Source: Myxococcales bacterium UBA1660 (GTDB lineage Bacteria; Myxococcota_A; Polyangia; Polyangiales; Houyiibacteriaceae). Taken from it: a stretch of DNA of 64,000 bases. Positions 53,400 through 61,247 of this stretch are shown here, piece by piece. Under the pieces are notes generated by a model. It worked only from the letters and a program-made list of their open reading frames with translations. It did no database searches and was not told the origin of the DNA. The stretch spans positions 62,001 to 126,000 of the forward strand of contig DCLA01000019.1 in assembly GCA_002320815.1 (NCBI GenBank). Direction: 5' to 3'. The position numbers were made by a program, and so were the translations under genes. Each line of letters opens with the position of its first letter. Within the stretch, counting starts at the first letter, position 1.

Positions 53400-54398
53400 T
53401 CACTGGGCCAGGCTGGCCGCGGTGACGCTGGAGAGCTCCGTGAACCCGAGGGTGTAGGGGCTGTTGTCGTTCTGGTTGTAGGAGCCGATGTGCACCTGGT
53501 AGGTGCCGGCGGGGAAGCTGCCGGTGACGATGGGGTTGTGGCCCTCGGCGTCGTCGTTGCACACGTAGGTGCCGTCCGGCTTGCGCACGACGAGGGTGGT
53601 GTCGTTGGCGCTGTTCACCAGGATGCGGAGGTTCGAGAAGGCGTCCGAGGCCACGAAGAGGTGGTCGGGGGTGGTGGTGACCCAGCCCGTGCAGGACGGG
53701 TTGAGGGTGCTCGCCTGGACGTTGCCGCCCGAGGTACCGGTGACCTTGTGCGGGTCGGGCATGAAGCCGCTGGCGAGGGTCACGGTGCCGAAGTTGGACT
53801 CGCCGTTGCCCGCGGGCGCTGCGCCGCCGCCGCCTCCGAGGGAGGCCACGGTCACGCTGCCGAGCTCGGTGAAGCCGATGGTGTACTGGGTGTTCTGGTT
53901 CTGCTCGTAGGAGCCGACCCACACCTTGTAGGTGCCGGGCGTGAAGGATCCGGTGACGATCGGGTTCCGGCCCTCGGCGTCGTCGTTGCAGACGTAGGAG
54001 CCATCGGGCTTCTGGACGACGAGGGTGGTGTCGCCGGAGCCGCCGTTGACCAGGATGCGGAGGTTGGAGAACGCCGTCTGGGCCACGAAGAGGTGGTCCG
54101 GGTTCTGCGCGATCCAGCCTCGGCAGGCCTGGTTCAGGTTCTGCGCGTTGACGGCGCCACCGGAGGTACCCGTCGCGGTGTGCGGGTCCGGGGTGAAGCC
54201 GGTCGAGAGGGTCACGGTGCCGAAGTTGCTGGCGCCGGCCGGGGCCGCCGCGGGCGTACCGGGCGCGGGCGTCGGCGTGGTGCCGGGCGCGACGGGCTGC
54301 GGGGCCACGGGAGCGGGCGTGGCGACGGGGGCGTCGTCGTCGCCGCAGCCGATGGCGAGGGCGGAGAGAGCAGCCAGGAGAGTGATGAGCTTGCGCAA
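53400..54398 (-). CDS. Lipoprotein with two tandem PPC-like domains
   Basis: A 332-residue lipoprotein. Signal peptide MRKLITLLAALSALAIGC with lipobox Ala-Ile-Gly-Cys (Cys18), then a Pro/Ala/Thr linker. Two near-identical domains of about 130 residues follow (58-187 and 202-330). Each runs FGTVTL..GF.PDPH...GTSGG, CxGW, PDHLFVA.AFSNLRILVN, DTTLVV.KPDG.YVCNDDAEG.NPIVTGSF and GTY.V..GSY.QN. The pattern resembles pre-peptidase C-terminal (PPC) beta-sandwich domains used for surface attachment. The TTG start at 54398 has GGAGGA 8 bases upstream. A strong terminator follows. Confidence 0.85.
   Translation of the reverse strand: MRKLITLLAALSALAIGCGDDDAPVATPAPVAPQPVAPGTTPTPAPGTPAAAPAGASNFGTVTLSTGFTPDPHTATGTSGGAVNAQNLNQACRGWIAQNPDHLFVAQTAFSNLRILVNGGSGDTTLVVQKPDGSYVCNDDAEGRNPIVTGSFTPGTYKVWVGSYEQNQNTQYTIGFTELGSVTVASLGGGGGAAPAGNGESNFGTVTLASGFMPDPHKVTGTSGGNVQASTLNPSCTGWVTTTPDHLFVASDAFSNLRILVNSANDTTLVVRKPDGTYVCNDDAEGHNPIVTGSFPAGTYQVHIGSYNQNDNSPYTLGFTELSSVTAASLAQ
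53409..53795 (-). repeat. Second copy of the internal protein-domain duplication
   Basis: Encodes residues 202-330 of the lipoprotein at 53400-54398. It matches the first copy over its whole length, with identical blocks such as PDHLFVA, SNLRILVN and CNDDAEG. The 14-residue Gly/Ala linker between the copies is not duplicated. Confidence 0.8.
53838..54227 (-). repeat. First copy of the internal protein-domain duplication
   Basis: Encodes residues 58-187 of the same lipoprotein. The two copies differ mainly in loops, and the DNA has drifted at many synonymous sites, so the duplication is not very recent. Confidence 0.8.
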
Positions 54399-54428
54399 GA
54401 GAGGATTCCTCCGGTAGGTGCGGTTGGG

Positions 54429-54454
54429 GCCCCCCGAATGGGAGAGAGGGGGGC
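54429..54454 (-). terminator. Possible hairpin terminator after the Nudix gene
   Basis: GCCCCCC (54429-54435) and GGGGGGC (54448-54454) pair around a 12-base loop, 30 bases beyond the Nudix stop and just before the ribosome site of the next lipoprotein gene. There is no T tract, so it may instead be a leader hairpin of that gene. Confidence 0.4.
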
Positions 54455-54484
54455 GCGGGATGTTCGCGGAGGCCGTCCTGGGGA

Positions 54485-55060
54485 TCAACCCTCCATGATT
54501 GCGAACAGGGAACGCAGCATGCGGTACGTGAGGCCCCAGACGATTCTTCCCTCGACGTCGTACGCGGGCAGTCGATAAGTCGCCGTGCCCTCCCGCCAGG
54601 GCCGCACGGTGTCGATCTCCCCCGCGATCATCGGGCCGACCGGCGCCCACACCACGGTCGCGACTTCGTAGTTCGGTTTCAGGTCGGGCAGCGGTCCGGT
54701 CCAGGCGAAGACGTGTGGCCGGATGACGAGGTCCAAGATGCGCCCTCGGGCAACGGCCTCCAGATCGTCCACGTGCCCCAGATGCTCGGCGCCCGAGAGG
54801 TCCAGGCCGATCTCCTCGCGCGTCTCGCGCAGCGCCGTCGCCAGGAGTCGGTCGTCGCCGGGGTCGCGGCGCCCGCCGGGGAACGCCATGTGGCCACTCC
54901 AGGGGTCCACGGGGTTCTCTGCCCGCTGGATGAGCAGCACCTCGGCGCCCACCGGCCCATCGCGGAGCACGGCGGCGACGGCCGCCTGCCGCCGCGCCTC
55001 CTCGGCCACGCGCCGGGGCCGGTGGGAGCGCATCCGCTCCCGGACTCGGTCGACCTGCAT
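54485..55060 (-). CDS. Nudix hydrolase (CoA pyrophosphatase-like)
   Basis: A 191-residue Nudix enzyme. The Nudix box reads GRRDPGDDRLLATALRETREEIGL: REtREEiGL is intact, and the usual first Glu is Asp, as in several CoA pyrophosphatases. The preceding VLLIQRAENPVDPWSGHMAFPGG resembles the CoA-type signature. It probably hydrolyses CoA or a nucleotide diphosphate derivative. The ATG at 55060 gives a normal length; the frame continues upstream without conservation. It is divergent from the epimerase gene with a 68-base gap. Confidence 0.87.
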   Translation of the reverse strand: MQVDRVRERMRSHRPRRVAEEARRQAAVAAVLRDGPVGAEVLLIQRAENPVDPWSGHMAFPGGRRDPGDDRLLATALRETREEIGLDLSGAEHLGHVDDLEAVARGRILDLVIRPHVFAWTGPLPDLKPNYEVATVVWAPVGPMIAGEIDTVRPWREGTATYRLPAYDVEGRIVWGLTYRMLRSLFAIMEG

Positions 55061-55128
55061 GCCAGGGAGGTATGGCTCCCGGCCGGAGCGAGCAAGCCGG
55101 CATGGCGGCCCCTGTGATATCGAGAGGC

Positions 55129-56115
55129 ATGAAGAACGCACTGGTCACGGGTGGGTGTGGGTTCCTCGGCAGCGCGATCGTGCGCCGGCTGCTCGACCGC
55201 GGAGTCACGGTCCGGATCCTGGCCCTTCCCAACGAGCCCACCACCAACGTCGACGGCCTGGAGGTGGAGATCGTCCGGGGCGACGTCACCTCCGTCGAGG
55301 ACTGCAAGCGGGCCGTCGCGGGGATGGACACCGTCTTCCACGCCGCGGCGATCTATCTGGCCTGGGCCCCCGATCCCTCGCGCATGTACGAGGTGAACAA
55401 CCGCGGCACCTTCAACATGATGGAGGCGGCCCGCCGCGAAGGGGTCGAGACCACCGTCTACACCGCCAGCATCGTGTCCCTGGGGCGCCCCCCGGTCGGC
55501 GAGGTGGCCGACGAGGAGACGCGCTACGACGTCTGGGACCTCGACTTCCCCTACAGCCGGGCGAAGTTCCACAGTCGGATGATCGCCGAGGACTTCGCCG
55601 CCTGGGGGATGGACGTACGGGTCGTCTGCCCCGGAATCGTCTTCGGTCCCGGCGACATCGCGCCAACGCCCAGCGGGAAGCTCATCCTGGAGACCCTGCG
55701 GGGTGCTCCCCCCGTGGTGGTGGACGGCGGCGCCAGCTACGTCGACGTCCGGGACGCGGCCGAAGTCCACGTGCTGGCCGCGGAGAAGGGGCGCCCCGGC
55801 GAACGCTACGTGGCCGCCGGGACGAACCTGACCAACGAGGAGCTGCTGCAGGCGATCCACCGGGTCGCCGGTCGGAAGCGGAAGCTCTTCAACGTGCCCA
55901 CCCCGGTCGCGCGCACGCTGGTGCGGGCGATGAACGCGCAGGCCGCGCGCACCGGGACCGAGCCCCAGCTCAGCCTGGACTTCTTCGAATACAGCCTCGT
56001 CCCGAGCTTCTTCGACGCCAGCAAGAGCGTTCGCGAGCTCGGCGCGACCTACCGCCCGATCGACCGGACGATCGCCGACGCCATCGCCTGGTTCGAGAAA
56101 CACGGAAAACTATGA
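55129..56115 (+). CDS. NAD-dependent epimerase/dehydratase family protein
   Basis: A 328-residue extended SDR. NAD site TGGCGFLG near the start, then VFHAAAIYLAW, the catalytic YSRAK (Tyr-x3-Lys), VRVVCPGIVFGPGDIAPTPSGK and GGASYVDVRDAAEVHVLAAEKG. The pattern is close to hopanoid-associated sugar epimerase-like (HpnA-type) and dihydroflavonol reductase-like enzymes. The substrate cannot be fixed. ATG 55129 follows GAGAGG. The next gene, a response regulator, begins 99 bases later on the same strand. Confidence 0.9.
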   Translation: MKNALVTGGCGFLGSAIVRRLLDRGVTVRILALPNEPTTNVDGLEVEIVRGDVTSVEDCKRAVAGMDTVFHAAAIYLAWAPDPSRMYEVNNRGTFNMMEAARREGVETTVYTASIVSLGRPPVGEVADEETRYDVWDLDFPYSRAKFHSRMIAEDFAAWGMDVRVVCPGIVFGPGDIAPTPSGKLILETLRGAPPVVVDGGASYVDVRDAAEVHVLAAEKGRPGERYVAAGTNLTNEELLQAIHRVAGRKRKLFNVPTPVARTLVRAMNAQAARTGTEPQLSLDFFEYSLVPSFFDASKSVRELGATYRPIDRTIADAIAWFEKHGKL

Positions 56116-56214
56116 CCTGAATGCTCTGCCGTTATTGTGCATCGAAGGGACAGGACCCGTCCTTGGCCTGGTACCGTTGCCAGGCTCCGCCGATGGATCT
56201 AGACTCTTTCGACG

Positions 56215-57591
56215 ATGGCAGAATATTACAGCGAAGAGGAACCCGCGACGTCCAAGCGGCTCCTGCTCGCCGAGAACGACGCCGGATTGGCGAGGGTTCT
56301 CGCCATCCGCCTCGACCTCGACGGCTGGGACGTGACCACGGTCAACGACGGCGAGGCCGCCCTCGAGGTGCTGCGCGACAAGACCGTCGACGTGGTCCTC
56401 CTGGATCTTCGCCTCCCCCGGATGGACGGGATGGAGGTCCTGAAGCGCATCGCCAAGGGGCCCTCCGCGCCGCGGGTGGTGCTGATGTCGGGATACCTGG
56501 ACTCCGACAACACCCTCGACGCCATCCGCGCCGGCGCCACCGAGGTCCTACAGAAGCCGGTCGAGCCGGCGCGGCTGCTCGGCATCCTGGAGGAGCTCGC
56601 GCGCAACCGTCCCCGTCGCGCCGAGGGCGCGGGGGACCTGGGGATCATCGGGCGCACCAGCATCGTGGGGTGGATGCGGGATCAGATCGCCGAGGTGGCG
56701 CGCTTCCCGGAGGTCCCGGTGCTCATCCTCGGGGAGACCGGCACCGGCAAGGAGCTGGTCGCCCGGGCCATCCACGAGCGGAGCGGCTCCAAGGGGCAAC
56801 TCGTCGCCGTGAACTGCGCCGCCCTCCCCGAGCACCTCTTCGAGAGCGAGCTCTTCGGCCACGTGAGCGGCGCCTTCACCGGGGCCCGCACGCCCAAGGC
56901 CGGTCTCCTCGAGACCGCTGGCGAGGGGACCATCTTTCTCGACGAGATTGGCGAGCTGCCGCTCTCCATGCAGACCAAGCTCCTGCGCGTCCTGGAGACC
57001 CGCTCCTTCCGCCGGGTGGGCGCGAACTACGAGCAGCCGCTGCGGGCGCGGATCGTCAGCGCCACGAACCGCGAGCTGGTCGGCCTCCCCGGAGAACCCC
57101 TCCGCACCGATCTCTTCTTCCGCCTGGCCGGCTACACGATCCGTACGCCCGCGCTGCGCGAACGGATCGACGACGTCCCCCTGCTCTGCCAGCACTTCCT
57201 CCGGGAGTTCCAGAAGCAGTACCACTCCGAGGCCGCAGAGGTCTCCGAGCAGGCGCTCTGCGCCCTGCGCGGCCACGAATGGCCGGGGAACGTGCGTGAG
57301 CTACGTACGGTCCTGATGACGGCCATGATCGGCGCCGGGCCCCGGCTCGAGGTGCGGCACGTGATGCGCGCGCTGGGCAGCCGGCTCGCCCCGCCCAGCG
57401 ACGACAAGCCCATCTCCGAGGTCCGCGTCCGCATGCAGGACGAGGAGATCACTTCGATGGCCGAGGTCGAGCGGGAGACCCTCGAGCGCGCGTACAGCGC
57501 GTGCAACGGCAACCTGAGCTCGACCGCGCGCAAGCTGGAGATGCCGCGCTCGACGCTGCGGGACCGCCTGAAGCGCCACGGCATCCTCTGA
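56215..57591 (+). CDS. NtrC-type sigma54 response regulator
   Basis: A 458-residue two-component activator. Receiver domain residues 15-130 with phospho-acceptor Asp64 (LLDLRLPRMDG), Ser92 and Lys114. The AAA+ domain follows, with Walker A GETGTGKE (173-180), GAFTGA (219-224) and Walker B FLDEIG (241-246), then a C-terminal Fis-type helix-turn-helix (NGNLSSTARKLEMPRSTLRDRLKRHGI). It activates sigma54 promoters when phosphorylated. No histidine kinase gene is adjacent; the kinase encoded at 60201 is 2.6 kb away. Targets are unknown. Confidence 0.95.
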   Translation: MAEYYSEEEPATSKRLLLAENDAGLARVLAIRLDLDGWDVTTVNDGEAALEVLRDKTVDVVLLDLRLPRMDGMEVLKRIAKGPSAPRVVLMSGYLDSDNTLDAIRAGATEVLQKPVEPARLLGILEELARNRPRRAEGAGDLGIIGRTSIVGWMRDQIAEVARFPEVPVLILGETGTGKELVARAIHERSGSKGQLVAVNCAALPEHLFESELFGHVSGAFTGARTPKAGLLETAGEGTIFLDEIGELPLSMQTKLLRVLETRSFRRVGANYEQPLRARIVSATNRELVGLPGEPLRTDLFFRLAGYTIRTPALRERIDDVPLLCQHFLREFQKQYHSEAAEVSEQALCALRGHEWPGNVRELRTVLMTAMIGAGPRLEVRHVMRALGSRLAPPSDDKPISEVRVRMQDEEITSMAEVERETLERAYSACNGNLSSTARKLEMPRSTLRDRLKRHGIL

Positions 57592-57611
57592 GCGGGATCC
57601 GAGTCGTCGCC

Positions 57612-57643
57612 GCTCGCCGTCGTCCGATGAGACGACGACGAGC
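57612..57643. terminator. Hairpin between the convergent regulator and GTPase genes
   Basis: 57612-57624 pairs with 57631-57643 (13 positions, one mismatch) around a 6-base loop, in the 60-base gap between two convergent stops. It could serve both genes. There is no T tract. Confidence 0.5.
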
Positions 57644-57651
57644 ACGACGGG

Positions 57652-59124
57652 CTATTCGTGCCACTCGCGGTGGTAGTCGCGAGCGCGGTCCCGGAGGGCA
57701 TCGTGGCCCAACACGGCGGGAGCCCGCGCGAAGGCCGCCGCGAGGCCCGGCCGCTGGCGAACCAGCACCCGGACGATGGGACCGAGCTCGATGCCGACCA
57801 CGTCGGTGAGCTTCCGCTCCGGCGCCGTGATGCCCGGCTCGGACATCAAGCCCACATGGACCGGCCGTCCCGCGGGGTCCACTCCGACGGTCCACAGGTT
57901 CGTGGGCATGGTCAGGCTCCGATCCACGGCGGCCTCTTCGGCCAGCTCGAGGGTGCGGGCCATCCCCAGGAGCTTCTCGGCCACGACCGAGTCGGGCGTC
58001 TCGGGTCCGAGCTCGCTCAAGCTGTCGCGCAGTGCGGGGAGGGTCCGAACGAGCTGCCACAGACGCCCGCGACCTCCCGGTTCGGGCGCGGCGACCAGGA
58101 CCCGGTCCCGCGAGAGCATGCCCTTGAGCAACGAGTGACGCCGGGCCCACTCCAGCATCGCGTTTCGGGCACCGTCGGCGGTCTCGTAAGCAGACTCGAG
58201 ACCCGACCGAGCACGCCACCCGGCCCCGGTCGCCGCCCAGCTCCCGTCCCGGGCGCGCTGCACCTCGAGGCCCAAGGTCGAGACCTCGTGCAGGAGAATG
58301 CGACCGTCGACCGGCGGCCAGATCAACCCGCCGGGCGTGTCCGGGTCCGGGATCACCGGCACTCGATCCGGATCGTAGGGCTCGGCCTCGACCGGGGGTG
58401 CGCTCTCGCGCTCGGCGCCGTGCGGTACCGGGTCTTCGAAGTCGGTGGGCTCCGCTTCGGCAGAAACGTCGTGAACTCGCTCGAGGGCCGCACCCAGCTG
58501 GGACATGCTCTCGATGAGCACCTCGCGAGTGGGCGGAGGGGGTTTGCCCAGCACGTCCTTCGAGGCGCGCACGCGGTCCAAGGCGAGGCGCACGCCGAGG
58601 ACGAAGGTCTCTCGAACGCCCGCGCCATCGGTTGCCACGGTCTCCGTGATGGCCAAGGGCGCGATGGCCAGACACCGCTCCCGGATCACCTCCGCGGGGA
58701 CCCGCTTGGGGTCGTCCCGCTTGTTCGCTTGCACCACCACCCCCACGGGCGGTGACTGCTCCCTGCTCCATCGCAGGAGCTCCTGGAGCCGGCCGATGCA
58801 TTCGTCGAACGCATCGGCCCGAGAGTCGAGAACGAAGATCACCACGTCCGCCGTCTCGACGAGCATCTCTCGTCGAGCCGCCAGCTCGCGCTGGCCGGGC
58901 ACCGTGATGATCTCGCAGTGAATCTGCCGACCATCATAGAGCCCCCCCACATAGTCGGCCCAATCGTAGAAGAGGGTCCGGCCACGCTCCTCCTCCGGGG
59001 TCTCGACTGCAACGCCCAGGCGGTCCGCCAGTGTGCGGACAGTGGTCGTCTTCCCGGAGAAGGGCGGGCCATCGTACACCACCCTCAGGACGAGGACTCC
59101 GCGATCGTCATCGATGCGAGCCAT
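57652..59124 (-). CDS. MglA-like small GTPase with C-terminal extension
   Basis: A 490-residue protein. Residues 1-200 are a Ras-like GTPase of the MglA group: P-loop GPPFSGKTT (19-27), switch II TVPGQ (74-78, in place of DxAGQ, as in MglA) and NKRD (134-137). The other 290 residues are a poorly recognised region, with an acidic/Pro linker (about 225-270) and a helical/beta domain beginning GGLIWPPVDGRILLHEVSTLGLEVQR. MglA sets cell polarity and gliding in Myxococcus, with a roadblock protein (MglB) as its GAP. Two roadblock genes lie directly upstream with a 13-base gap, so the same kind of switch is likely. Confidence 0.85.
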   Translation of the reverse strand: MARIDDDRGVLVLRVVYDGPPFSGKTTTVRTLADRLGVAVETPEEERGRTLFYDWADYVGGLYDGRQIHCEIITVPGQRELAARREMLVETADVVIFVLDSRADAFDECIGRLQELLRWSREQSPPVGVVVQANKRDDPKRVPAEVIRERCLAIAPLAITETVATDGAGVRETFVLGVRLALDRVRASKDVLGKPPPPTREVLIESMSQLGAALERVHDVSAEAEPTDFEDPVPHGAERESAPPVEAEPYDPDRVPVIPDPDTPGGLIWPPVDGRILLHEVSTLGLEVQRARDGSWAATGAGWRARSGLESAYETADGARNAMLEWARRHSLLKGMLSRDRVLVAAPEPGGRGRLWQLVRTLPALRDSLSELGPETPDSVVAEKLLGMARTLELAEEAAVDRSLTMPTNLWTVGVDPAGRPVHVGLMSEPGITAPERKLTDVVGIELGPIVRVLVRQRPGLAAAFARAPAVLGHDALRDRARDYHREWHE

Positions 59125-59137
59125 CGTGCCTACGAGC

Positions 59138-59506
59138 CTAGCTGATCTGCGAGATGTGCTTGTTCACGGCCATGCGGACGATGGCGAGGTTGCTCTGCGC
59201 CTTGTCCACCGCGAGGTAGAGGAAGGTGGTCGGGTTGACCATCTTGATGAGGTGGATCTGATCGTCGAGCGAGATGAGCATGTCCTGGATGCCTCCGCTG
59301 AGGCCGAGAGCACCCATGATCTTCAGCTTCTGCTTCACCAGCTCGCTGTTGTAAGCACTGGCCGCCGTCAGGTCGAAGTCCGTGCGCGAGGTCTTGACCG
59401 CCAGGGTCATGCCGGACTCGAGGTCGACGAGGGAGGCGGCGATGAAACCGGAGGCATCCTTTTCGATGGCCTCGAGGGTCTGGACGAGCTGATTTTCGGT
59501 AACCAT
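59138..59506 (-). CDS. Roadblock/LC7 domain protein (MglB-like), second copy
   Basis: A 122-residue single roadblock domain: LVQTLEAIEKDASGFIAASLVDLESGMTLAV, then IQDMLISLDDQIHLIKMVNPTTFLYLAVDKAQSNLAIVRMAVNKHI. This is the alpha/beta fold that dimerises and binds small GTPases, as MglB does with MglA. It has no signal peptide or membrane segment. It lies between the other roadblock gene and the GTPase gene on the same strand, with the GTPase start 13 bases beyond its stop. Confidence 0.92.
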   Translation of the reverse strand: MVTENQLVQTLEAIEKDASGFIAASLVDLESGMTLAVKTSRTDFDLTAASAYNSELVKQKLKIMGALGLSGGIQDMLISLDDQIHLIKMVNPTTFLYLAVDKAQSNLAIVRMAVNKHISQIS

Positions 59507-59570
59507 GTGTTCGTTTCCTTGTCTTGTGCTGCAGTCGTTGGCTCATGAACCCGCGAACGCGGGCCATACT

Positions 59571-59936
59571 TCAGATGGTCAATGCCTTCTCGGCACTGCT
59601 CAACTTCAACCTGGCCATGGCGAGATTTCCCTTCGCCTTGTCGATCACCAGGTAGATGAAGAGCGCGTCGTTGGAGCTCAGCGGTCGGATCAGATGGTAC
59701 TGCTTCCCGAGCGAGATCAGAATGTCCTCGATCTCGTCGTCCAGCTTGAGCGCGGCCATGGTCTTGCGCTTCGCGCGCACCACCTCGGTATTACCCGCCG
59801 CCGCGATCTCCAGATCGACCGGTCCACCCCCACCCATCGCACCCAGCATCATGCCACTGTTGCTGTCGACGATACAGGCTCCCATGGCTCCATCGAGCTC
59901 CAAGATGTCCGCGAGGGTTTGTTTGATGTCTGCCAC
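59571..59936 (-). CDS. Roadblock/LC7 domain protein (MglB-like), first copy
   Basis: A 121-residue roadblock domain: IKQTLADILELDGAMGACIVDSNSGMMLGAMGG, then IEDILISLGKQYHLIRPLSSNDALFIYLVIDKAKGNLAMARLKL. It is similar in plan to the second copy but clearly diverged, so the two could form a heterodimer on the GTPase. The GTG at 59936 has AAGGAG 7-8 bases upstream; the upstream GTG at 59957 has no such site. First gene of the minus-strand unit. Confidence 0.9.
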   Translation of the reverse strand: MADIKQTLADILELDGAMGACIVDSNSGMMLGAMGGGGPVDLEIAAAGNTEVVRAKRKTMAALKLDDEIEDILISLGKQYHLIRPLSSNDALFIYLVIDKAKGNLAMARLKLSSAEKALTI

Positions 59937-60049
59937 CGGGGGGCTCCTTCTCGACACTTCGTCGGGTTGACGAGGGCTACTGCAGAGGTCGTGCCACCCG
60001 TGATCTCCCGCCTTCCACCCCCGGAAGGACTGTCGTTCGAGGTCGGGAA

Positions 60050-60097
60050 TGTCGGATCCGTCGATATCCGACAGGTGAAGGTGTCGGTATCCGACAC
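60050..60097. promoter_or_regulatory. Cluster of TGTCGG/CCGACA inverted repeats
   Basis: TGTCGGAT (60050-60057) is the exact inverse of ATCCGACA (60066-60073), and GTGTCGG (60081-60087) of CCGACAC (60091-60097). All four half-sites share TGTCGG. They sit in the 264-base divergent gap between the roadblock unit and the histidine-kinase unit. This looks like a double operator for one dimeric regulator. Confidence 0.55.
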
Positions 60098-60136
60098 CCC
60101 GCCGTCGATCCCGTCACTCGACCCCCGTGTCCCCGC

Positions 60137-60162
60137 CCCCACTCGGTGCCTTTCGAGTGGGG
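60137..60162 (+). repeat. Hairpin in the leader of the histidine-kinase gene
   Basis: CCCCACTC (60137-60144) pairs with GAGTGGGG (60155-60162), loop 10 bases. The flanks GTGTCCCC (60127-60134) and GGGGACAC (60159-60166) could form a competing pairing. It ends 38 bases before the kinase ATG and may affect its expression. Confidence 0.4.
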
Positions 60163-60200
60163 ACACCCCGGGCACGGCGGTTGCACGAGCCTCTCCTGCC

Positions 60201-61247
60201 ATGCCCAACCGCGAAATCGACACCCGGTTCATCCAGCGCGTGGACGCCCCCATGGCGACCGTGAGCCTGGACGGGACCCTCGTCGCGACGACGCCCCGCG
60301 CCCGGGTCCTGCTGACGCTCGGGCCCGAGCCGCCCGTGCGCGTACCTGACGATCTCTGGACGCAGTTGGAGGCGAATCCCCCCGGCACCGCCGTGCAGTG
60401 GCGGCGGCCGCGAAGCAGCCGGCCGGGCGCCTCCTCCGAACTGATCGGATGCAGCCGCTACATCGCCGAAGATGGGTACCTGCTGCTCCTCAAGGAACTG
60501 ACCGAGCAGGAGGCGGCTCGCTCCCACATGTTGCAGCGGCAGCGGCTCGCGGCCATCGGCCGTCTCGTCGCCAGCATCGCTCATGACCTCCGGAACACGG
60601 TCTCGAGCATCGTCTACAGCGCGGACCTCTTGGGTATCGAAGGGCTCCCGGCCGATTCCCGCGCCGAAGCCCTCGGCGAGATCCTCGATGCCTCGCGCCG
60701 AATGCAGGTGACGGTCGACGGCTTGCTCGACTTCGCCCGGCTGGGTCCGTCGATCTCGGTGCCGGTTTCCCTCCAGGACACCCTCACCCGAGCCCAAGGT
60801 GTCCTGCGACCCTCGTTCGCGCCCGAGACCGACCACTTCCTCAGCGTCGAGCTCGCGCCGGATGCGCAGTGGGTGCTCGGCAACACGCTGGTGGTGGAGA
60901 ACGTCTTCGTGAACCTCCTGCTCAACGCAGTGCAGAGTTCCCGGGGTCGGGCCCTGACGGTCGTGGTCCGGTCCGAGCGCCTGCATGACCGGGGCTCGTG
61001 GGTACGCGTCCACGTGGAGGATGATGGCCCCGGCGTGGCCCGGGAGGACCGCGCGTCGATCTTCGAGCCCTTCTTCACCACCCGAACCGACGCCACGGGC
61101 ATGGGCCTCACCAATGCCGCCGAGGCCGTCGAGGGCCTCGGCGGCGCCCTTCGTCTGATGGACAGCCCCAAGGGCGCGCACTTCGAGTTCGATCTCCCCG
61201 CTCCCCCCACTGCCGACGAGGGCGCCTCGTCCGGAGATCTCCGGTGA
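60201..61247 (+). CDS. Cytoplasmic sensor histidine kinase
   Basis: A 348-residue kinase with no membrane helix. Residues about 10-105 are PAS-like (FIQRVDAPMATVSLDGTLVATTPRARVLLTLG). The dimerisation helix has the phospho-acceptor in SIAHDLRNTVSSIVY (His128). The ATPase domain has the N box (VFVNLLLNAVQSSRG), G1 (VEDDGPGVARED), F box (FEPFFTTR) and G2 (TGMGLT). It phosphorylates itself and then a response regulator, most likely the DUF4388 regulator encoded two genes on. The frame is open far upstream but without support. Confidence 0.9.
   Translation: MPNREIDTRFIQRVDAPMATVSLDGTLVATTPRARVLLTLGPEPPVRVPDDLWTQLEANPPGTAVQWRRPRSSRPGASSELIGCSRYIAEDGYLLLLKELTEQEAARSHMLQRQRLAAIGRLVASIAHDLRNTVSSIVYSADLLGIEGLPADSRAEALGEILDASRRMQVTVDGLLDFARLGPSISVPVSLQDTLTRAQGVLRPSFAPETDHFLSVELAPDAQWVLGNTLVVENVFVNLLLNAVQSSRGRALTVVVRSERLHDRGSWVRVHVEDDGPGVAREDRASIFEPFFTTRTDATGMGLTNAAEAVEGLGGALRLMDSPKGAHFEFDLPAPPTADEGASSGDLR

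Noticed and set aside
56166..56182. Possible sigma54 promoter before the NtrC-type regulator gene
   Set aside because: The GG and GC elements in TGGCCTGGTACCGTTGCC are 12 bases apart, and no shifted pairing gives 10.
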